From Sindora glabra (lineage: Eukaryota > Streptophyta > Magnoliopsida > Fabales > Fabaceae), in NCBI GenBank assembly GCA_020226215.1, contig CM035233.1, positions 17,193,701 through 17,257,700 of the forward strand: 64,000 nt of DNA. The letters run 5' to 3'. The notes below the pieces were generated by a model. It did not search any database and had not been told where the DNA came from. It saw only the letters and a program-made list of their open reading frames with translations. The translations under genes and the position numbers were made by a program. Numbering within the stretch: position 1 is the stretch's first letter; each line of letters starts with the position of its first letter. Positions 1 to 12,021 of this stretch are shown here, in pieces.

Positions 1-1187
1 ATTGTGGGCAAAAACATGGTTCATAAAAGGTGTGAGTTTTGATTATATATAATCTTATTGTAATTTACAATTTTTACATAACCATATTTTGCATTTAAAC
101 ATGGAAGAGATTCCACAACAATAGCCCCATTATAAAGAGTACTGATTGGTAGAGCATAAATAAGAATTATTTTACCAAGTTTGAGATTGTACATAAAGCA
201 AGCAACATATCTACAATTTTACATTGAAACACAATAACAATTAATGGCACATACCAAATGCAGAAATCAAATATCTTATTAGACACAAAATCGATAGAAT
301 GAAGAACCTCGAAAGCTTTCTTTTTGATGGAAGGATAGTTATCTTTATAGATCACCGATTTATTTCAAATAAGAAGAGAGGGCTCTTTTTATAGGCTAAG
401 AGCAAAATAATTAGACATTGGTTATTAGTGTAAAACCAATGTCATAAGTTTATCATTACAATGACTTAAAATGTTAGTTAAATACTAAAATAACATGTAA
501 ACTATTAATGAACTATTATGATAATTGAAAAAAATACTTACATGATGGTCACTACAAACAAATCAATATTGTAATTTCAAGTTGATAAACTATCATAAGG
601 ATTAAAATGGACTTGAATTATGGTCATAAAAAATAACTAATATTGTAAGTTCCTTCATTATTTCTATTTGAAGTCATTTTTATTTCCATTTATATAGGCT
701 TTTTAAGTTTTGCTCATTTAAACTTTTCTATAAATTCATTCATTTAAATGTCTTTAGTTTCATTCATTCAAACTTTTTTGTAAATGATATTCATTTAGAT
801 GTCCACAAATTATGAGAAAATGCCATAATATTAGATGTTAGTTAATAATAAAAATTGATGTTTTTATATTTTCCATTTCCTCATTTGTGGCTTTTCAATT
901 TTTACATATGTAAACAACTGAACACAAAAAGAAAGTTATTTTTTAACTAATATAACATAAAATATTATATTTATTTCAACATGTCTTCTTTCTATTAATC
1001 TATGTAATCCAAATGCCTACACATTTACATATGAATACATAAAGAAAATGGAAAAAATTACTATATATCAAAATCTTCATCCTTGATGGAAACTCTAACA
1101 TTGTTACTAAAATCTCTCCACTTTAATCACTTCATAGAAAATGAGAGAGTATACAATATGAGAAATATATGGAAATGAAAGAAATAA
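1..1187. other. AT-rich intergenic sequence, no gene seen
   Basis: No coding region can be supported; short open frames on either strand match nothing I recognise. Around 411-443 there is an inverted repeat, GACATTGGTT and AACCAATGTC flanking a short loop. About 110 bases further on (551) lies CACTACAAA. Both are reminiscent of CACTA transposon ends and subterminal repeats, but no matching second end is visible, so I do not call an element. Confidence 0.5.
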
Positions 1188-1950
1188 TTGATCAAAGCCC
1201 TAATATTAGCCCTTCCAAAATTTGACCAAATTTTCAAAATCAATTATGATGCTTTTGACATTGGCATTGCTATCGTTCTAAGTCAGGAAAGATGTTCAAT
1301 CACCTTTTTTAGTGAAAAACTTAGTAATGCCAAACTTAAATATTCCACTTATGACAAGGAATTCTATGTTATCATTCGTGCTCTACAACATTAGAGCCAC
1401 TACTTGTTGCTAAAGAAGTTTGTCTTTTACTTTGATCATAAGGCACTTAAACATTTAAATTCTCAATAAAAGATTAGTTATAAGCATGCTACTTGGAGCA
1501 AATTCTTACAAGGTTACCAGATCTTACTAAAGCACAAAGCCAAAAGTTAAAACACTGTAGTAAATGCTATGAGTAGAAAACATACATTGCTTTCTACTTT
1601 CTAGACAAAGATTATCGAATTTGAAACTATTAAAGAACTATACCAAGTTGACTCAAATTCAAAAAAAGATAAACTTTTATTGTTGACTTCCATCACTTTA
1701 CCTACCAAGATTTGCTTTCATCATTGTATACTTCATAAGTCATTAAATATATCTTAAATTATACCTTTTGACAAGAGTGCCATCATCCATAATATCAACT
1801 TAGAGATTTTCATTCTTTAATATGCATGCATATTAGAGATATGAAGAGAACTTCATGAGGATATACATATTAAGTTTTAGTAGTTAAAGAGAAGATGTGT
1901 AACTTATCAAACTTGTAAATGTAGTGAACTTTGAATATGAAATCTTGTTT
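1188..1950 (+). pseudogene. Ty3/gypsy RNase H / integrase N-terminus fragment
   Basis: The 68 residues from about 1188 read as the RNase H domain of a plant Ty3/gypsy reverse transcriptase: LALP, then a YDAFDIGIAIVLSQE stretch (usual form DASGVGIGAVLSQ), then FFSEKL and YSTYDKEFY. After a stop at 1392 the same kind of homology goes on with SHYLLLKKFVF, DHKALKHLNSQ, a KHA-type motif and NAMSRKH (usual DALSR). It ends near MKR and CNLSNL, the start of the integrase zinc region. At least four stops break it. No LTR is attached. The style is that of chromovirus (Del/Tekay-like) elements, a different lineage from the larger element next to it, and it lies in the opposite orientation. Confidence 0.85.
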
Positions 1951-1959
1951 ATGGTTTCA

Positions 1960-2560
1960 TATTCATTTTTTAAATTACACAAGAACATTCTTTTTTATTT
2001 ATTTTTGTGATTGTACTTGATAACTTACTAAGTTACCTATATACCCAATAAGAGACCAAGTCAAATATAATTCAATTTTATTTTGATTTGATTTGGTTGT
2101 TCACAATTTATATTGTTATAAGCTAAGAAGAGTACGTATGCTTTAATATTAATTTAGCTATTTATAGTTTATACTTTTATGAGCTAGGAGTAGTACATAT
2201 GCTTCAATTTTGATTTTGTTGTTTGTAGTTATGCAAATCAAAAGTATTACTTGATATTTTTTTTCAAGCCATACATATTTTATACTTTTATGGGCTAGGA
2301 GTATTATGCAATTAATCCTTATGAAATTAATAAGGTGATGTGGTTGTTTTCATGCATAAAAGTCCTTTAAGAATTTTCTATTGATTGAACTAATCCTTAA
2401 TCTATCTTGATTGACTAACTTATATATGTCATTAGTTTAAACTTCTTGAACCATATATAGGCTATTCTATTTTGATACAAACTTATTGTTAGTTCTATGA
2501 GTGGTGATGATGGTTTTTCTAATAACCAACACTAAATTCTTAATTTGAAAGGAGCATGGT
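1960..2560. repeat. Degenerate short tandem repeat and AT-rich spacer
   Basis: Between about 2095 and 2310 a block recurs about three times with strong decay. Each copy has a motif like GAGCTAGGAGTAGTACATATGC (seen near 2119, 2177 and 2290) followed by a T-rich stretch. It may belong to the 3' non-coding part or LTR of the minus-strand gypsy element that starts downstream, but no matching LTR was found. No gene is visible. Confidence 0.4.
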
Positions 2561-2599
2561 CTTACCTTTTTATTAAATGCTTTTGAAAGCTAAGTGTGA

Positions 2600-3410
2600 T
2601 AACACTTTAAACATTGCTATGCATTTAATTTTTTCTCATCAAGCACTTTTAACTCTTTAAGCCTTAAGCATTTATTCTCTTCACTTAAGAGACCTTCTTG
2701 AATTGCTATTTTTAATGAGGGAATTTGCCTTTCAAGTGGCAATATTACTTCAACACCATAGACAAATGAAAATGGTGTTGCTTAAGTAGGTGTTTGTTAT
2801 GTGATTTGGTATGCCCATAATATTTCTCCAATCCTTTTATTCCAATCCTTCTTTGATATATTGATGACTTTCTTCAACAATGTGTAGAGGTTTTTATTAA
2901 AAGTTTTAACTAGGCCATGAATACATGCATTATACATTAAAGGATTACATTGCTTAAACTTAAACTTCTCATAAATCTTATACATTGCTTTATTATAGAA
3001 CTCCTTCAAATTATCAGTGATAATATAACATAACACACCATATCACAATATAATATTTTTACTAATGAAGTTTACAATTATTTAATTCTTGATTTCTTTA
3101 AAGGCTTCTACTTAGTTCACTTTAAGAAGTAATTAGTTGTAGCCAAAATATATGAGTAGCCACTATAAGACCTTGGCATGATTAAACTAACAAAATCGAA
3201 ACCCTATGTATTAGAAGGCCATGAAATAACTATAGGGGCAACAATCCTAGTGGCTGGTGAATGAAGTTTGCATGGAATTGATATGTTTCATACTTCTTAA
3301 TAAAGTCAATGCAATTTTTTATCATGGTAGGCTAATAATAACCTATTATTTTTATTCTAAAGTGTAACTTTGGTCTGGATTGATAAGCATTACCCAGAGT
3401 TTCTTCCAAG
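2600..3410 (-). pseudogene. Gypsy integrase core and C-terminal part
   Basis: The open stretch 2797-3036 reads ITDNLKEFYNKAMYKIYEKF, then KQCNPLMYNA, GLVKTFNKNL, KKDWNKRIGEILWAYQIT. This is the DDE integrase core from the second catalytic Asp (the D of ITDN) onward; in intact relatives GLAEAFNK carries the catalytic Glu, which here is Val or Lys. Past the stop the frame continues with SFVYGVEVILPLE, the usual PYALVYGMEAVLP motif, near 2710-2790. The first catalytic Asp region is not clearly readable. The domain would act in joining cDNA to host DNA; this copy cannot. Confidence 0.85.
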
Positions 3411-3417
3411 ACATTTT

Positions 3418-3663
3418 TTACTTGATCTTTTCTAAGACATTGTAGGAACATACCTTTGAATGACCATCAATAAAGAGTATTTTTATAGTATATGAATCAA
3501 GAGGCTTAATAGTGAGTTTCAATTCTATGCTAGATAACTTGTCATGTTCAAGATAATTAATCAAAGGCTTGCACCAATCCTCCTTCTCAATTTTAAAGAT
3601 AGTGAAAAGATCTACACTTTCTTCATAATTTTTAATCTCATTATTAAAAGTAAGGTTGATCAC
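3418..3663 (-). pseudogene. Gypsy RNase H-integrase linker
   Basis: About 81 residues with EKEDWCKPLINYLEHDKLS at the start, matching the spacer that follows the Tat-type RNase H in plant gypsy polyproteins (usual form DWRxPIxxYLxxGxLP). The remainder (TIKPLDSYTIKILFIDG) corresponds to RRKAARYTLxDGxLYRRG, with Arg and Gly codons mostly lost. It lies in the expected place between the RNase H and integrase parts. Confidence 0.75.
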
Positions 3664-3689
3664 CCATCTTTAGCATGTAAGAACTTTTA

Positions 3690-4240
3690 CATTGGCATTC
3701 ATATATGCTAATGTCAAAGCCAAATAGGCTAAAGCATTAGCTTGTTTTCTCTTCAAGGTACATTGGTTATTTCACTATGATCAATTTGTCTAAAGAGTTG
3801 CATGGCATATTTATAGTAAGATAAGGGATTAGGCTTTTTTACTTTATAAATAGATAAAAGTTAATTAATTATCAACTTTAAATCACTAAACACTTTTATC
3901 CTTGAAATTTTCATCCCTAGAGCCATCTTGAGTTCTATAATCAAAGATTAATATTCAACCATATTGTTCAAGTTGCACTTGGTCAAGCTAAAAGCATATA
4001 GCAGAATGTTCCCTTTTGGACTTATGAAAGCAACATCAATACTAGCCCCTTCAATTCTTGTTATACCATTGAAGAACATTTTTTATAAAGGTGGAAGCAT
4101 AATAAGCATTACATCTTCATCTAGGAGTTTATTAAATAATTCCCAATCATTTGGAATAAGATAATTAGCTAGGAAATTTGCTAATGCTTGATCTTTTATT
4201 ACTTCTTAAGGAATATATATGATGTCAAATTCTTGAGGAA
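3690..4240 (-). pseudogene. Archaeal-type (Tat) RNase H relic
   Basis: On the minus strand from about 4200 the reading gives QALANFLANYLIPNDWE, then MFFNGITRIEGASIDVAFISP (usual YFDGAxxxxGAGxGxVxxxP), then LTKCNLNNMVEY (usual LxxxCTNNxAEY) and KVFSDLKLIIN (usual VxGDSxLVIxQ). The first catalytic Asp is Asn here (FFNG). The EY motif is kept, and the later GDS is SDL. This second RNase H distinguishes Tat-group gypsy elements from chromoviruses. An opposite-strand frame at 3964-4164 is a shadow of it. Confidence 0.8.
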
Positions 4241-4249
4241 GCAACACAT

Positions 4250-5510
4250 ATTTAGCTAATCTTTTGGATAACATAGGTTAAGACATGATATACTTTAAAT
4301 GATTAGCTCAAGAAACTTGTCTAATAATGTGAGCTTGTAAATAATGTTTAAACTTTTGGATTGCACCAAGCACACCTTTTCTATTGAGGTATGATTCAAC
4401 TTGGTACCATTCAAAGTTCTACTAAGATAGTACAAGGCATTGTCTTTTCGTTGATCATTTTCTTAAGCAAATTAGACTACAAGTGAGCATTCTTGTGTAG
4501 CAATATAAAGGATGAGTGATTGACTAAGCATAGATGATTATAGAACTTATGGTTTGAATTGATGTTTTAATGCTTTTTAGTGCATTTTAGCAAACTTTAT
4601 CTTATTCAAAAGGATATTCTTTTTCATAAGTTAGCTAAAAGGTTAATGTTTTCTTGCTAAATTTGAAATAAATCTACATAAGTAAGCAAGCTTCACTTGA
4701 AGGTTTTTTAACTCATAGATATACTTTGGTTTTAGCATATTCACAATAGTGTTAATCTTCAATTCATCAGTCTTGATCCTATGAGGTCACATAATAAAGC
4801 CTAGGAATTTTTAGAATGAGGCAATGAATACACATTTAATTGGATTCACTTTCATTCGGTATTGACAAAGGCATTCAAACACCATTCTAAGATTTTCTAT
4901 ATGTTAAGATTTTTTTTGACTTTACTATTAAGTTATCAATGTAACATTTGACATTTTTGTGAAGTATATCATTGAAGATCTTTTGCATTGTTATCTGATA
5001 TGTGGCCCCTACATTCTTCAATCCAAATGGCATAACTTTATAGTAGTATATTCCTTTTGGAGTTCAAAAAGCTATGAGTTATTAATCTATTAATGCTATA
5101 AGGACCTAATAGTAATCAAAGAATCCATCCATGAATAGAGTTTCATGGTTAGTAGTAACATCAATTATAAGCTTAATAATTAGGTGAGGGAAATCATCTT
5201 TGGAGCATGCTTTATTCAAATCTTGGAAGTTAAAATAAATATGTAGCTATTTATTTTTGTTCCTTATAGGTACAATCTTGGAGATTCAAGTTAGATACTT
5301 AACTTAACTTCTCAAGTTAAGTTTGCATCAATTAACTTGTTAACTTCCTTTTCAATTTAAGGCATGAGCTCGAGGTGAAAATAGTGTTATGACTACTTTA
5401 CTGACTAAACACCATGCCTTATTGATAGATGATGAATTACAATTTTCAAATTTAACCTAAGCATTTCTTTGTATAATCAAGTGAAGACATTTTAGAACCT
5501 TTATAACAAA
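4250..5510 (-). pseudogene. Gypsy reverse transcriptase relic
   Basis: The catalytic YVDD box appears as YIDN at 4932-4943 (minus strand), in KCYIDNLIVKSK. Just upstream are PFGLKNVGATYQITMQKIFND (about 4975-5035) and a FMDGFFDYYxV-like stretch, the usual palm motifs. The second Asp of the active site has become Asn. Several stops and shifts interrupt the frame. The domain would copy element RNA into DNA. Confidence 0.85.
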
Positions 5511-5511
5511 C

Positions 5512-5706
5512 TTACATATAATTCTTCTTTAGTGTAAGATTTACATTTAAGGAAATTAGATGGCGATCTTCTTGAGTGTTAAAGTTAGCTTCTTTTAATT
5601 CGTTAATGGTAGCCAGAGCACCTTCCTCTAATGATGGTGATGATTTTTCATCATTTGTATTAACTATTGTTGTATGATTAACTAGAGCAATTTTAATATC
5701 ATCCAA
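5512..5706 (-). pseudogene. Gypsy pol spacer before reverse transcriptase
   Basis: About 64 residues with SSPSLEEGALATINELKEANF, then EDRHLISLNVNLT. Plant gypsy polyproteins of this group carry a matching stretch (PSLEEGxxATIDELKExNLGT, EDPRPIYISASL) just ahead of the reverse transcriptase. It is acidic and helical with no catalytic role that I can assign. Confidence 0.75.
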
Positions 5707-6299
5707 AGTTGTGCTTATGGTTACTATAGTTTGTTTTCTTCTTTCTAATATTTCATCGATAGTGATAACATATTCTATAATGTATTTAACTCTTGAGGGT
5801 ATAAGACTTTGGTGCTTCTTCTCCTAGATAAGTGGTTTATTTCTCCATTCTATATTCTTTCTTTTCAAAGAAGATGTTTTAAGACCTAATTTAGAAAAAT
5901 ATTCTTTTTAAGGTAGGCTATTTAGTTTTTAGTTCTCCAAGTCTATCAAAAATTGATATTTGAAGAGATTAATCACCAAGGCAATTAAAGATAATAAGTT
6001 GAAGTGTAGTTTCATCAATATAATTTTTATTATCTTTGATAGTGACATGTTAGTTTTCCATCTTTTTTGTTGAAATGCATAATGGGCTTGATTACTTAAA
6101 ACCTAATCTAACCCTCAAGTTTTTAATGGCATAGTCTTATTTCACTAAGTTCTTTTAAGTATTTATGAGGTTCTTATCTCCCATGATATCCAAAGGAAGT
6201 TTTCCTAATACATTTGGTTCTTGTTTATTGTAACTTACCTCAGTCATTAACTTGTAAGCATTTGGATTAAACCTTTATTTGGTTTACTTTTATAACAAT

Positions 6300-7130
6300 G
6301 TAACATGTTCAACAATGAAGCCTTGCTTTGGTTTTAAGAATCCTTTAAGTGAACAAATAAATTACTTGGAGGGTTTTGAACCTTTGGACTAAAATAATCG
6401 AATCTTTAAATTCTTCTAATTGAGCACTTTCATTCCCTATGAAGCTAGATTGGCTTTCCTTTCTTCTAAAGAGCGAGATATAACAAAGCACTATATTATA
6501 TTTTTCTTCTTTTCATATTGTTTATAAAAACTTCCAACTTATTTCCCTTTCTTGATTGACACTTTAACCTTTAAATCTTTCTTGTTAACTTTTGTAGAAA
6601 GAAAAGTTTTTAGTGTAGAAGAATGCTTTTCATCTATTACATTATTCCTTAGGTAGAATTTGGCATCAGCAAATTAGGATTAGCTTTAGTGAAAGGTTCA
6701 TCATTAGCAACTACTTTCTTTTCCTTTCCATTATGATAATACTTGAAGTATTAGTGATATATTAAAGGAATAACTCCATATTCATGTAGTCATGGTCTTC
6801 CAAGCAATAAGTTGTAAGCTATTTTAGCATCATAACATAACATAAATCATTTGACTTCATTTTATTCATTTGAAGGCTAGATTGTATTTTCCTAATTACT
6901 TGTTGTCCACCTTAGTTGAAATCTTGAATCATCAGTTGGTTATTTGATAGTTGATCCATTAAGATTCTATAGTCTTTCATTGTCTTGAAAAGTAAAATAT
7001 TAATAATAAAATCATTATCTATTAGAAGACTATTGATCCTTTACTTATAAGTGAATCTAGTGATAAAAAGGGGATGATTATGACACTTTGAATCAAGAAG
7101 TAAGTCATCATCCATGATTATCATCATAGT
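6300..7130 (-). pseudogene. Gypsy protease / post-protease region
   Basis: Near 6770-6810 the minus strand reads LLGRPWLHEYGVIPL, the conserved C-terminal motif of the retroelement aspartic protease (usual LLGRPWIHxxGAVPSTLHQ). It is followed by YYHNGKEKKVVANDEPFTKA (about 6700-6765) and a Lys-rich tail. Further up (about 6900-7050), weak stretches fit the protease body, including a DNDFIINILLF piece. The catalytic DTG is not readable. A protease would cut the gag-pol precursor. Confidence 0.7.
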
Positions 7131-7559
7131 ATGCACAGGTTACTTACTTCTTATTCAATTTCATATTTTTCATCATCAACATCTTTCTTATGACTCACTT
7201 AGTAGCATGCAACATACTCTAGGTTATGAAATTGTTGTGGCATGAAATTAAATGAAGTGATGTTGCTTTAAAAGCTTTTCTTTTCTTATTCATCCACCTT
7301 CCTTAACTTAGTATCATTCTTTCTTTGGATAAATGCCCATTTTGTTTTGTTCATCATTTTAAATCTTAATAGGCTTGATTTGGAGGACATACATCAATTC
7401 TTCTTCTTATTTATCATGTTCGTGACTAACGTCTATCTTTTTTCATTATCTAAGATGAAATCATCATTAAACTTACCCCTAATGACATCAGAGATTGCAA
7501 TAATCATTAAAAACTTAGTGGGTTTCCTAGTGTAGATAACTCAAATACACTAAATTAAA

Positions 7560-8050
7560 TTATTTGAGGAGAAAGATAATCTCTTAGTGAAGATGGCATG
7601 ATCGTTATCTAATTTGTTGTTGCATTATCATTATTAAACATGATGTTGCCTTGTCTAGTCAACTCTATGATCTTGTTCTTTAACATAAAGCATTTCTCAA
7701 TTAGGTGGCCAACTAAGTGATGATAGTTGCAAAAGTTTAGACCACCCACCTTGTTTGCTTCCTCTAGATGCTTCATTTTTAGTAATTCAATTAAATTAGT
7801 TTCAAGCAATCATTCCAGCATTAATGCCATATTGGAATTAGGAAATGGATATTCTTTGTTCTACTTTTCCTTCAAAGAAAAATTTTTTCTTTGATTTGTA
7901 GCATTAATAGCTTTATTATCTTTCTTGTTTGCATTAATGTTAAATTTGACTGATGAAAAAGCTATAATCATGGCTTGCTTAGTTTCAAGCTTAGACAATG
8001 AAGACTTGTTATTCTTCTCAAGTGTTTGTTTTTCTTTTTTCATGTCATGA
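7560..8050 (-). pseudogene. Gypsy gag C-terminus with zinc-like motif
   Basis: 7609-7809 contains CNYHHLVGHLIEKCFMLK, the Cys-His motif of Tat-type gag (usual CKYHRxxxHxxEKCFVLK), then KIIELTRQGNI (usual KIxxLxxxGxI). 7861-8043 gives a Lys-rich stretch that fits the low-complexity linker ahead of it. The order along the minus strand, linker then zinc motif then protease, is as expected. Confidence 0.75.
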
Positions 8051-8139
8051 ATAGGAACCTTTGACTTGAGTTAGTAAGGATGTGTTAGTAAGGATGTTAA
8101 GTTCCTTATCATATGCTTTCATGGTTTATCCTTCAAATA

Positions 8140-9010
8140 TTTATGGCCTAATGGCTTAAAAGATGTAATTTAGGCTTTAATCCATCCCTTGAATCATATT
8201 GCTATCATCAATGATTTAGATAGCTAATCTTTGTAATTAAATCTTAAATTCCTACATCATTGAATATAATCAATTAGTGAGTATTGGTTGAGTTCAAGCA
8301 TATTGACAATATGACGAGTGTTATAGAAGTGATTTAGTAACTCATGCTTAAGCTGCTTCTAGCTATTAATCGATCCAAGTGTGGGGTTAGTGTACCAATC
8401 AAAGATATTTCCTTTAAGAGAATGCATGAACTACTTTACCATAATATCTTCTTCAATTCTAATATTGTTACAAGTTTTGATAAAGTCAACGATATGCTAC
8501 CTAGGATTTCCTTTGCCATCAAATTATTGAAACTTAGGTAGTTGATAATTCTGAAGCATTTTTAGTAGATAAATCCTTTGATTATATAGTTTGACATAGG
8601 AAAAAGAAGATTGCATCCCCTTTTTACTAGGTATTTGATAGTTTTTTTGATGAATTTCTTTAGCTAGTTAGCTGGAACAACACCTTTTAGATAAGTTTGT
8701 TTGTTGTTGGAGTCACATTATTCCTTTACAATTTCATCATGCTCATCTTGGTGTGACTCTTTTTTAGATTCATTGCTTGAATCATCATGTAACTTAGGAG
8801 AATCACTAACTTTCTACAAAATGTTAGAAATCTGTTTACCTCTCATAGATTCTCTTTCTTTGATGGATTTCATTAGTTTTTCAAATATATTTACTATAGT
8901 TAAGACTTCTTCCTCTACAGAAGTTACATTCATCACTATGACAAGATTGTAGTAGAATTTGAAGATTCAAAATTGTCAAAGAGTAATCTTTTGAAGAAGG
9001 TTTCTTTGTT
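8140..9010 (-). pseudogene. Gypsy gag capsid-like domain
   Basis: On the minus strand, 8560 to 8280 reads LPKFQ, FDGKGNP, HIVDFIKTC, MHSLKGNIFDWYTN, GSINS, then LLNHFYNTRHIVNMLEL. The usual form is PxFxxFDGxGNPxxHIxxFxxTC, SLKGxAFDWYxxLxxxSIxSWxxLxxxFLxxFYxTRRxVSMxEL. This is the retrotransposon gag domain that forms the particle shell. Stops replace several Trp and Gln codons. Upstream to about 9010 the frame is Ser/Glu-rich and unconserved. Confidence 0.8.
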
Positions 9011-9639
9011 TGGATGTTGGAATCTTTGTAGTAGATAAGACAATATTGTTCTCATTAGCTCCTCCACTTATTGCAGTTTTTATTGCTAATTCAAAATTTT
9101 TAAATAAAGTAGGTTGAGGAAAAATATCATTGAAAATGTTACTAACTTTTGATTTTGTTCCTATTGTATTTATAGGCGAGGGTGATTTCTATAATAATGA
9201 ACTTGTGAAAACAAGAATCAGATTTGGTATTGCAGTTGTTTGAGCATATGGATCTATAAAGGCTTTTATTTTTCTTTGTGTCATAGGAACTTGAGAATCA
9301 AAACTTGTTAAGTTAATTGAAAGATTGGCTTTAGATGTAATGAATAATATGTTACTGAAGAGTTACTTCTTTGGTACAATTTGAACTTTTTTGGATGAAT
9401 TTGATCTTAAAGATAAGAGATAAGAGTTAGAGATGGTCCCACTAGGAGTGCTAAAAATTCATACACACAAAATTTCTCAATGAAGAAATTTATGGTAAAC
9501 AAATAAATTTATTATTGATTTGATGAATGTAAATGTAATCTTTAATTTGTAATTCTTGATACAGAATACAAGTTAATCCTTTGATTCTTCTTTTTAAGTT
9601 AGCTTCAATCAAAGGCTTCAAAAAACTTGATTTTGGAAT

Positions 9640-9960
9640 AGATAGTTGAATATGTCTTTGAATAAGGGCTTGAGGAAGCTTGATCTCAACTTGAAGGTTG
9701 AACATTTAACTTTGATAGAAAGTTAGTTGAATTTGACTTTGAATGAAGGCTTGAAGAAGTTTAATCTCAGCTCGAAGGTTGAAGTTTAGCTTTAAATAAG
9801 GGCTTAAAGAAGCTTGTTCTTTACTAAAATAGTTGAATTTGATGACATTGAATGAGGGCTTGAAGAAGCTTGATCTCGACTTGAAGGTTGAAAGCTTGGC
9901 TTCAATAGAGGGCTTGAATAAACTTGATATTGGCTCAAAGGTTGAATCTTTGCAAAGGCT
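9640..9960. repeat. Short tandem repeats beside the gypsy element
   Basis: A unit of roughly 50-80 bases with the core GGGCTTGAAGAAGCTTGATC, then GACTTGAAGGTTGAA, recurs about five times (near 9665, 9745, 9798, 9858 and 9907). Copies differ by point changes and small indels. A minus-strand open frame (9490-9705) running into it has no recognisable domain. The block sits where the leader or 5' LTR of the minus-strand gypsy element should be. Confidence 0.7.
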
Positions 9961-9989
9961 TCTATGTTTGGAAGAATTTGGGATTGAAA

Positions 9990-12021
9990 TCTTTAACTTA
10001 GAGTAGATATTCTTATGAAAGTTGGAGATATTAGATGGCTTGAACTTTATTGGTAGAGTTTTAGGAAGGCTTCACATTTCTTCCTTTAATGACTTGTTGA
10101 TTTCTAATGGCAATAATGAGCTTTCTATTTATGCTTATTTTAGGGAGATCATCCACACCATTTAAGCAATGTGAGACTTAACATATTTATACTAATTCCC
10201 TAAACTTAAAAACTTTTATTCTATTCGATGTAAGACTTTATAAAAATAAGGAAAATAAAAATAAATAATTACAAAACTTCTCTTTGAGTTTAATTTGATT
10301 TGCTATTCAAGAATTGTTTTTAGGACTAACTTATTTTTCACATGATTCTAAGTATTAATAAATAACCTTTTTCAAATTGATTACAATATATAAAATGAAA
10401 ATTAAATAAACTAAATTTTAATTGTCTACAAAGTCATCCATCTAATTTTTCCAACATGGACCTAAAATTTAGATATAAACATGGATTTGGTAAGTGGACA
10501 AAAATAATAAAAAAAGACTATAGTTTTCCAATTTTTCTTTTTCTTTATTTCTTATTCTTTTGGGCTCCAACTTTTCTTTTTATCTTTAATTTTTTTTAAT
10601 TGTTGGTTATGCCAGGGCACATTGCCCTTTTAGACTGACATACAATGACATTATATATCCATTAAACAGGTTATATTTTAGAACTCAGAATTTTTTATGA
10701 AAAAAAGATAGCAAGTTCCTCAAATAAAGAAGCAGAGAAACAAACAAACTAATATTTTTCTCATGTCTCTAAAGGTGAATGAAATGTGATCGAGATCAAC
10801 ATTTAGCCACATATGAATCCAAACTTTATTTTATGGTCCAACGCTTGTTTATTTTGTTAGATTGAAGGTTATATTTAGGAAGAGAGCGAAGAATGGGCCT
10901 TCCTGGGAGGGAGGGAGAAAAAAATATCACATAATATATGTCATCGAAAGTTAAATATTAAACTTAAAAGTGCATTTACTACTAATGTATCCAAATCTTC
11001 AAATTTAATAACCACATCTTGCTAATGTGGGTGAGCATGTTATTAATGCAAAGGTATGATATTGTTTATATTCCGAAAATGCCATTAATTCTGTCAAACT
11101 GTCAACTACCATTCAAGTTTCAAAAAAGATAATTCTCATTATAAATTTGTTTTCATCATGACAATAAACAAAAGTTAAGTACAATCTCTTTTACAAGTTA
11201 ATTTTTACCTCCCAAAATTTGTATTTAGTTATCGTCAATTATATATTATTCTTTTAAGAATTATATTTATTCTAAATGAGAAGGGTCAATCTACAAACAC
11301 AACCATTAGTGTTATCTTTAAAAAGGTGTTTAGAAATCTAAATCAGTATATTTTATTTCAATTATTTTAAACATGATTGTGGATTGAAAATACTTATTTT
11401 TATTTATGATTGTATCTATTGTAATTTATCTTTCTTTAAATAACTATGCTCCTCGTTATGGTAAAGATTAATTTCTTTCTTTTTATAAGTTCAAACTTAC
11501 TTTAGCCTAACACAGATCTATTACTAGTTTTCAATGAAGGAAACCTCTTGGTCTCTATCAAGTTGAAATGTTGAAACTTAACCTAATTACATCAATCTAA
11601 TCTTCTAAAAAAACATATAGCAAATTATCAATGTCCTAATGTTGTCCCAATAATTAGGCTTAACTAGGAAAATAATGGTTTCATTTAAAGCATTATCAAG
11701 TGATAGACATATATCTGTATACAATATTGTACATGTTTGCAACAAATGGCAACATCTTCCCAATCTTTCAATGCTAGAGTTCTTGGCAAATTTTGAATGT
11801 TTATATTTATGTCATATACATATTTCTTAGCATATTTCATTTATGTTAGCTTTGATTTTATCCAATATACCTATATATAGTTTGAAAGACTAGTGGTAGT
11901 ACTACATGTTTTATTATATGGCTAAATGAACACTTATACTTTTTTCTTTTTAAAAAAGGAAAAATTGAAACTATGGATAATCTAATTGTAAGGGTGCCTT
12001 TCGTGCAAACAACACTTGCTC
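9990..12021. other. AT-rich intergenic sequence, nothing recognised
   Basis: No open frame of note and no repeat that I can pair elsewhere in the window. A G-rich patch near 10,900 (GGGAGGGAGGGAG) is the only compositional oddity. The stretch ends at the TTA that marks the left edge of the Harbinger-like element. Confidence 0.5.

Larger units (their letters stand above)
2600..9450 (-). mobile_element. Dead Ty3/gypsy retrotransposon, Tat-like, internal region
   Basis: Read on the minus strand from 9450 down to 2600, the order is gag, zinc region, protease, reverse transcriptase, RNase H, a second RNase H, linker, integrase. This is the order of plant Ty3/gypsy elements of the Tat group, which carry an extra archaeal-type RNase H. 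Every domain is interrupted by stops or shifts and the AT content is very high, so the copy is old. No clear pair of LTRs is visible. The 9,640-9,960 tandem repeats and the 2,095-2,310 repeats may be remains of the non-coding ends. Sub-features are listed separately. Confidence 0.85.

Noticed and set aside
3964..4164. Plus-strand frame over the Tat RNase H
   Set aside because: It is a shadow of the minus-strand RNase H relic.
8344..8952. Plus-strand frames in the gag region
   Set aside because: They are antisense to recognisable gag motifs on minus.
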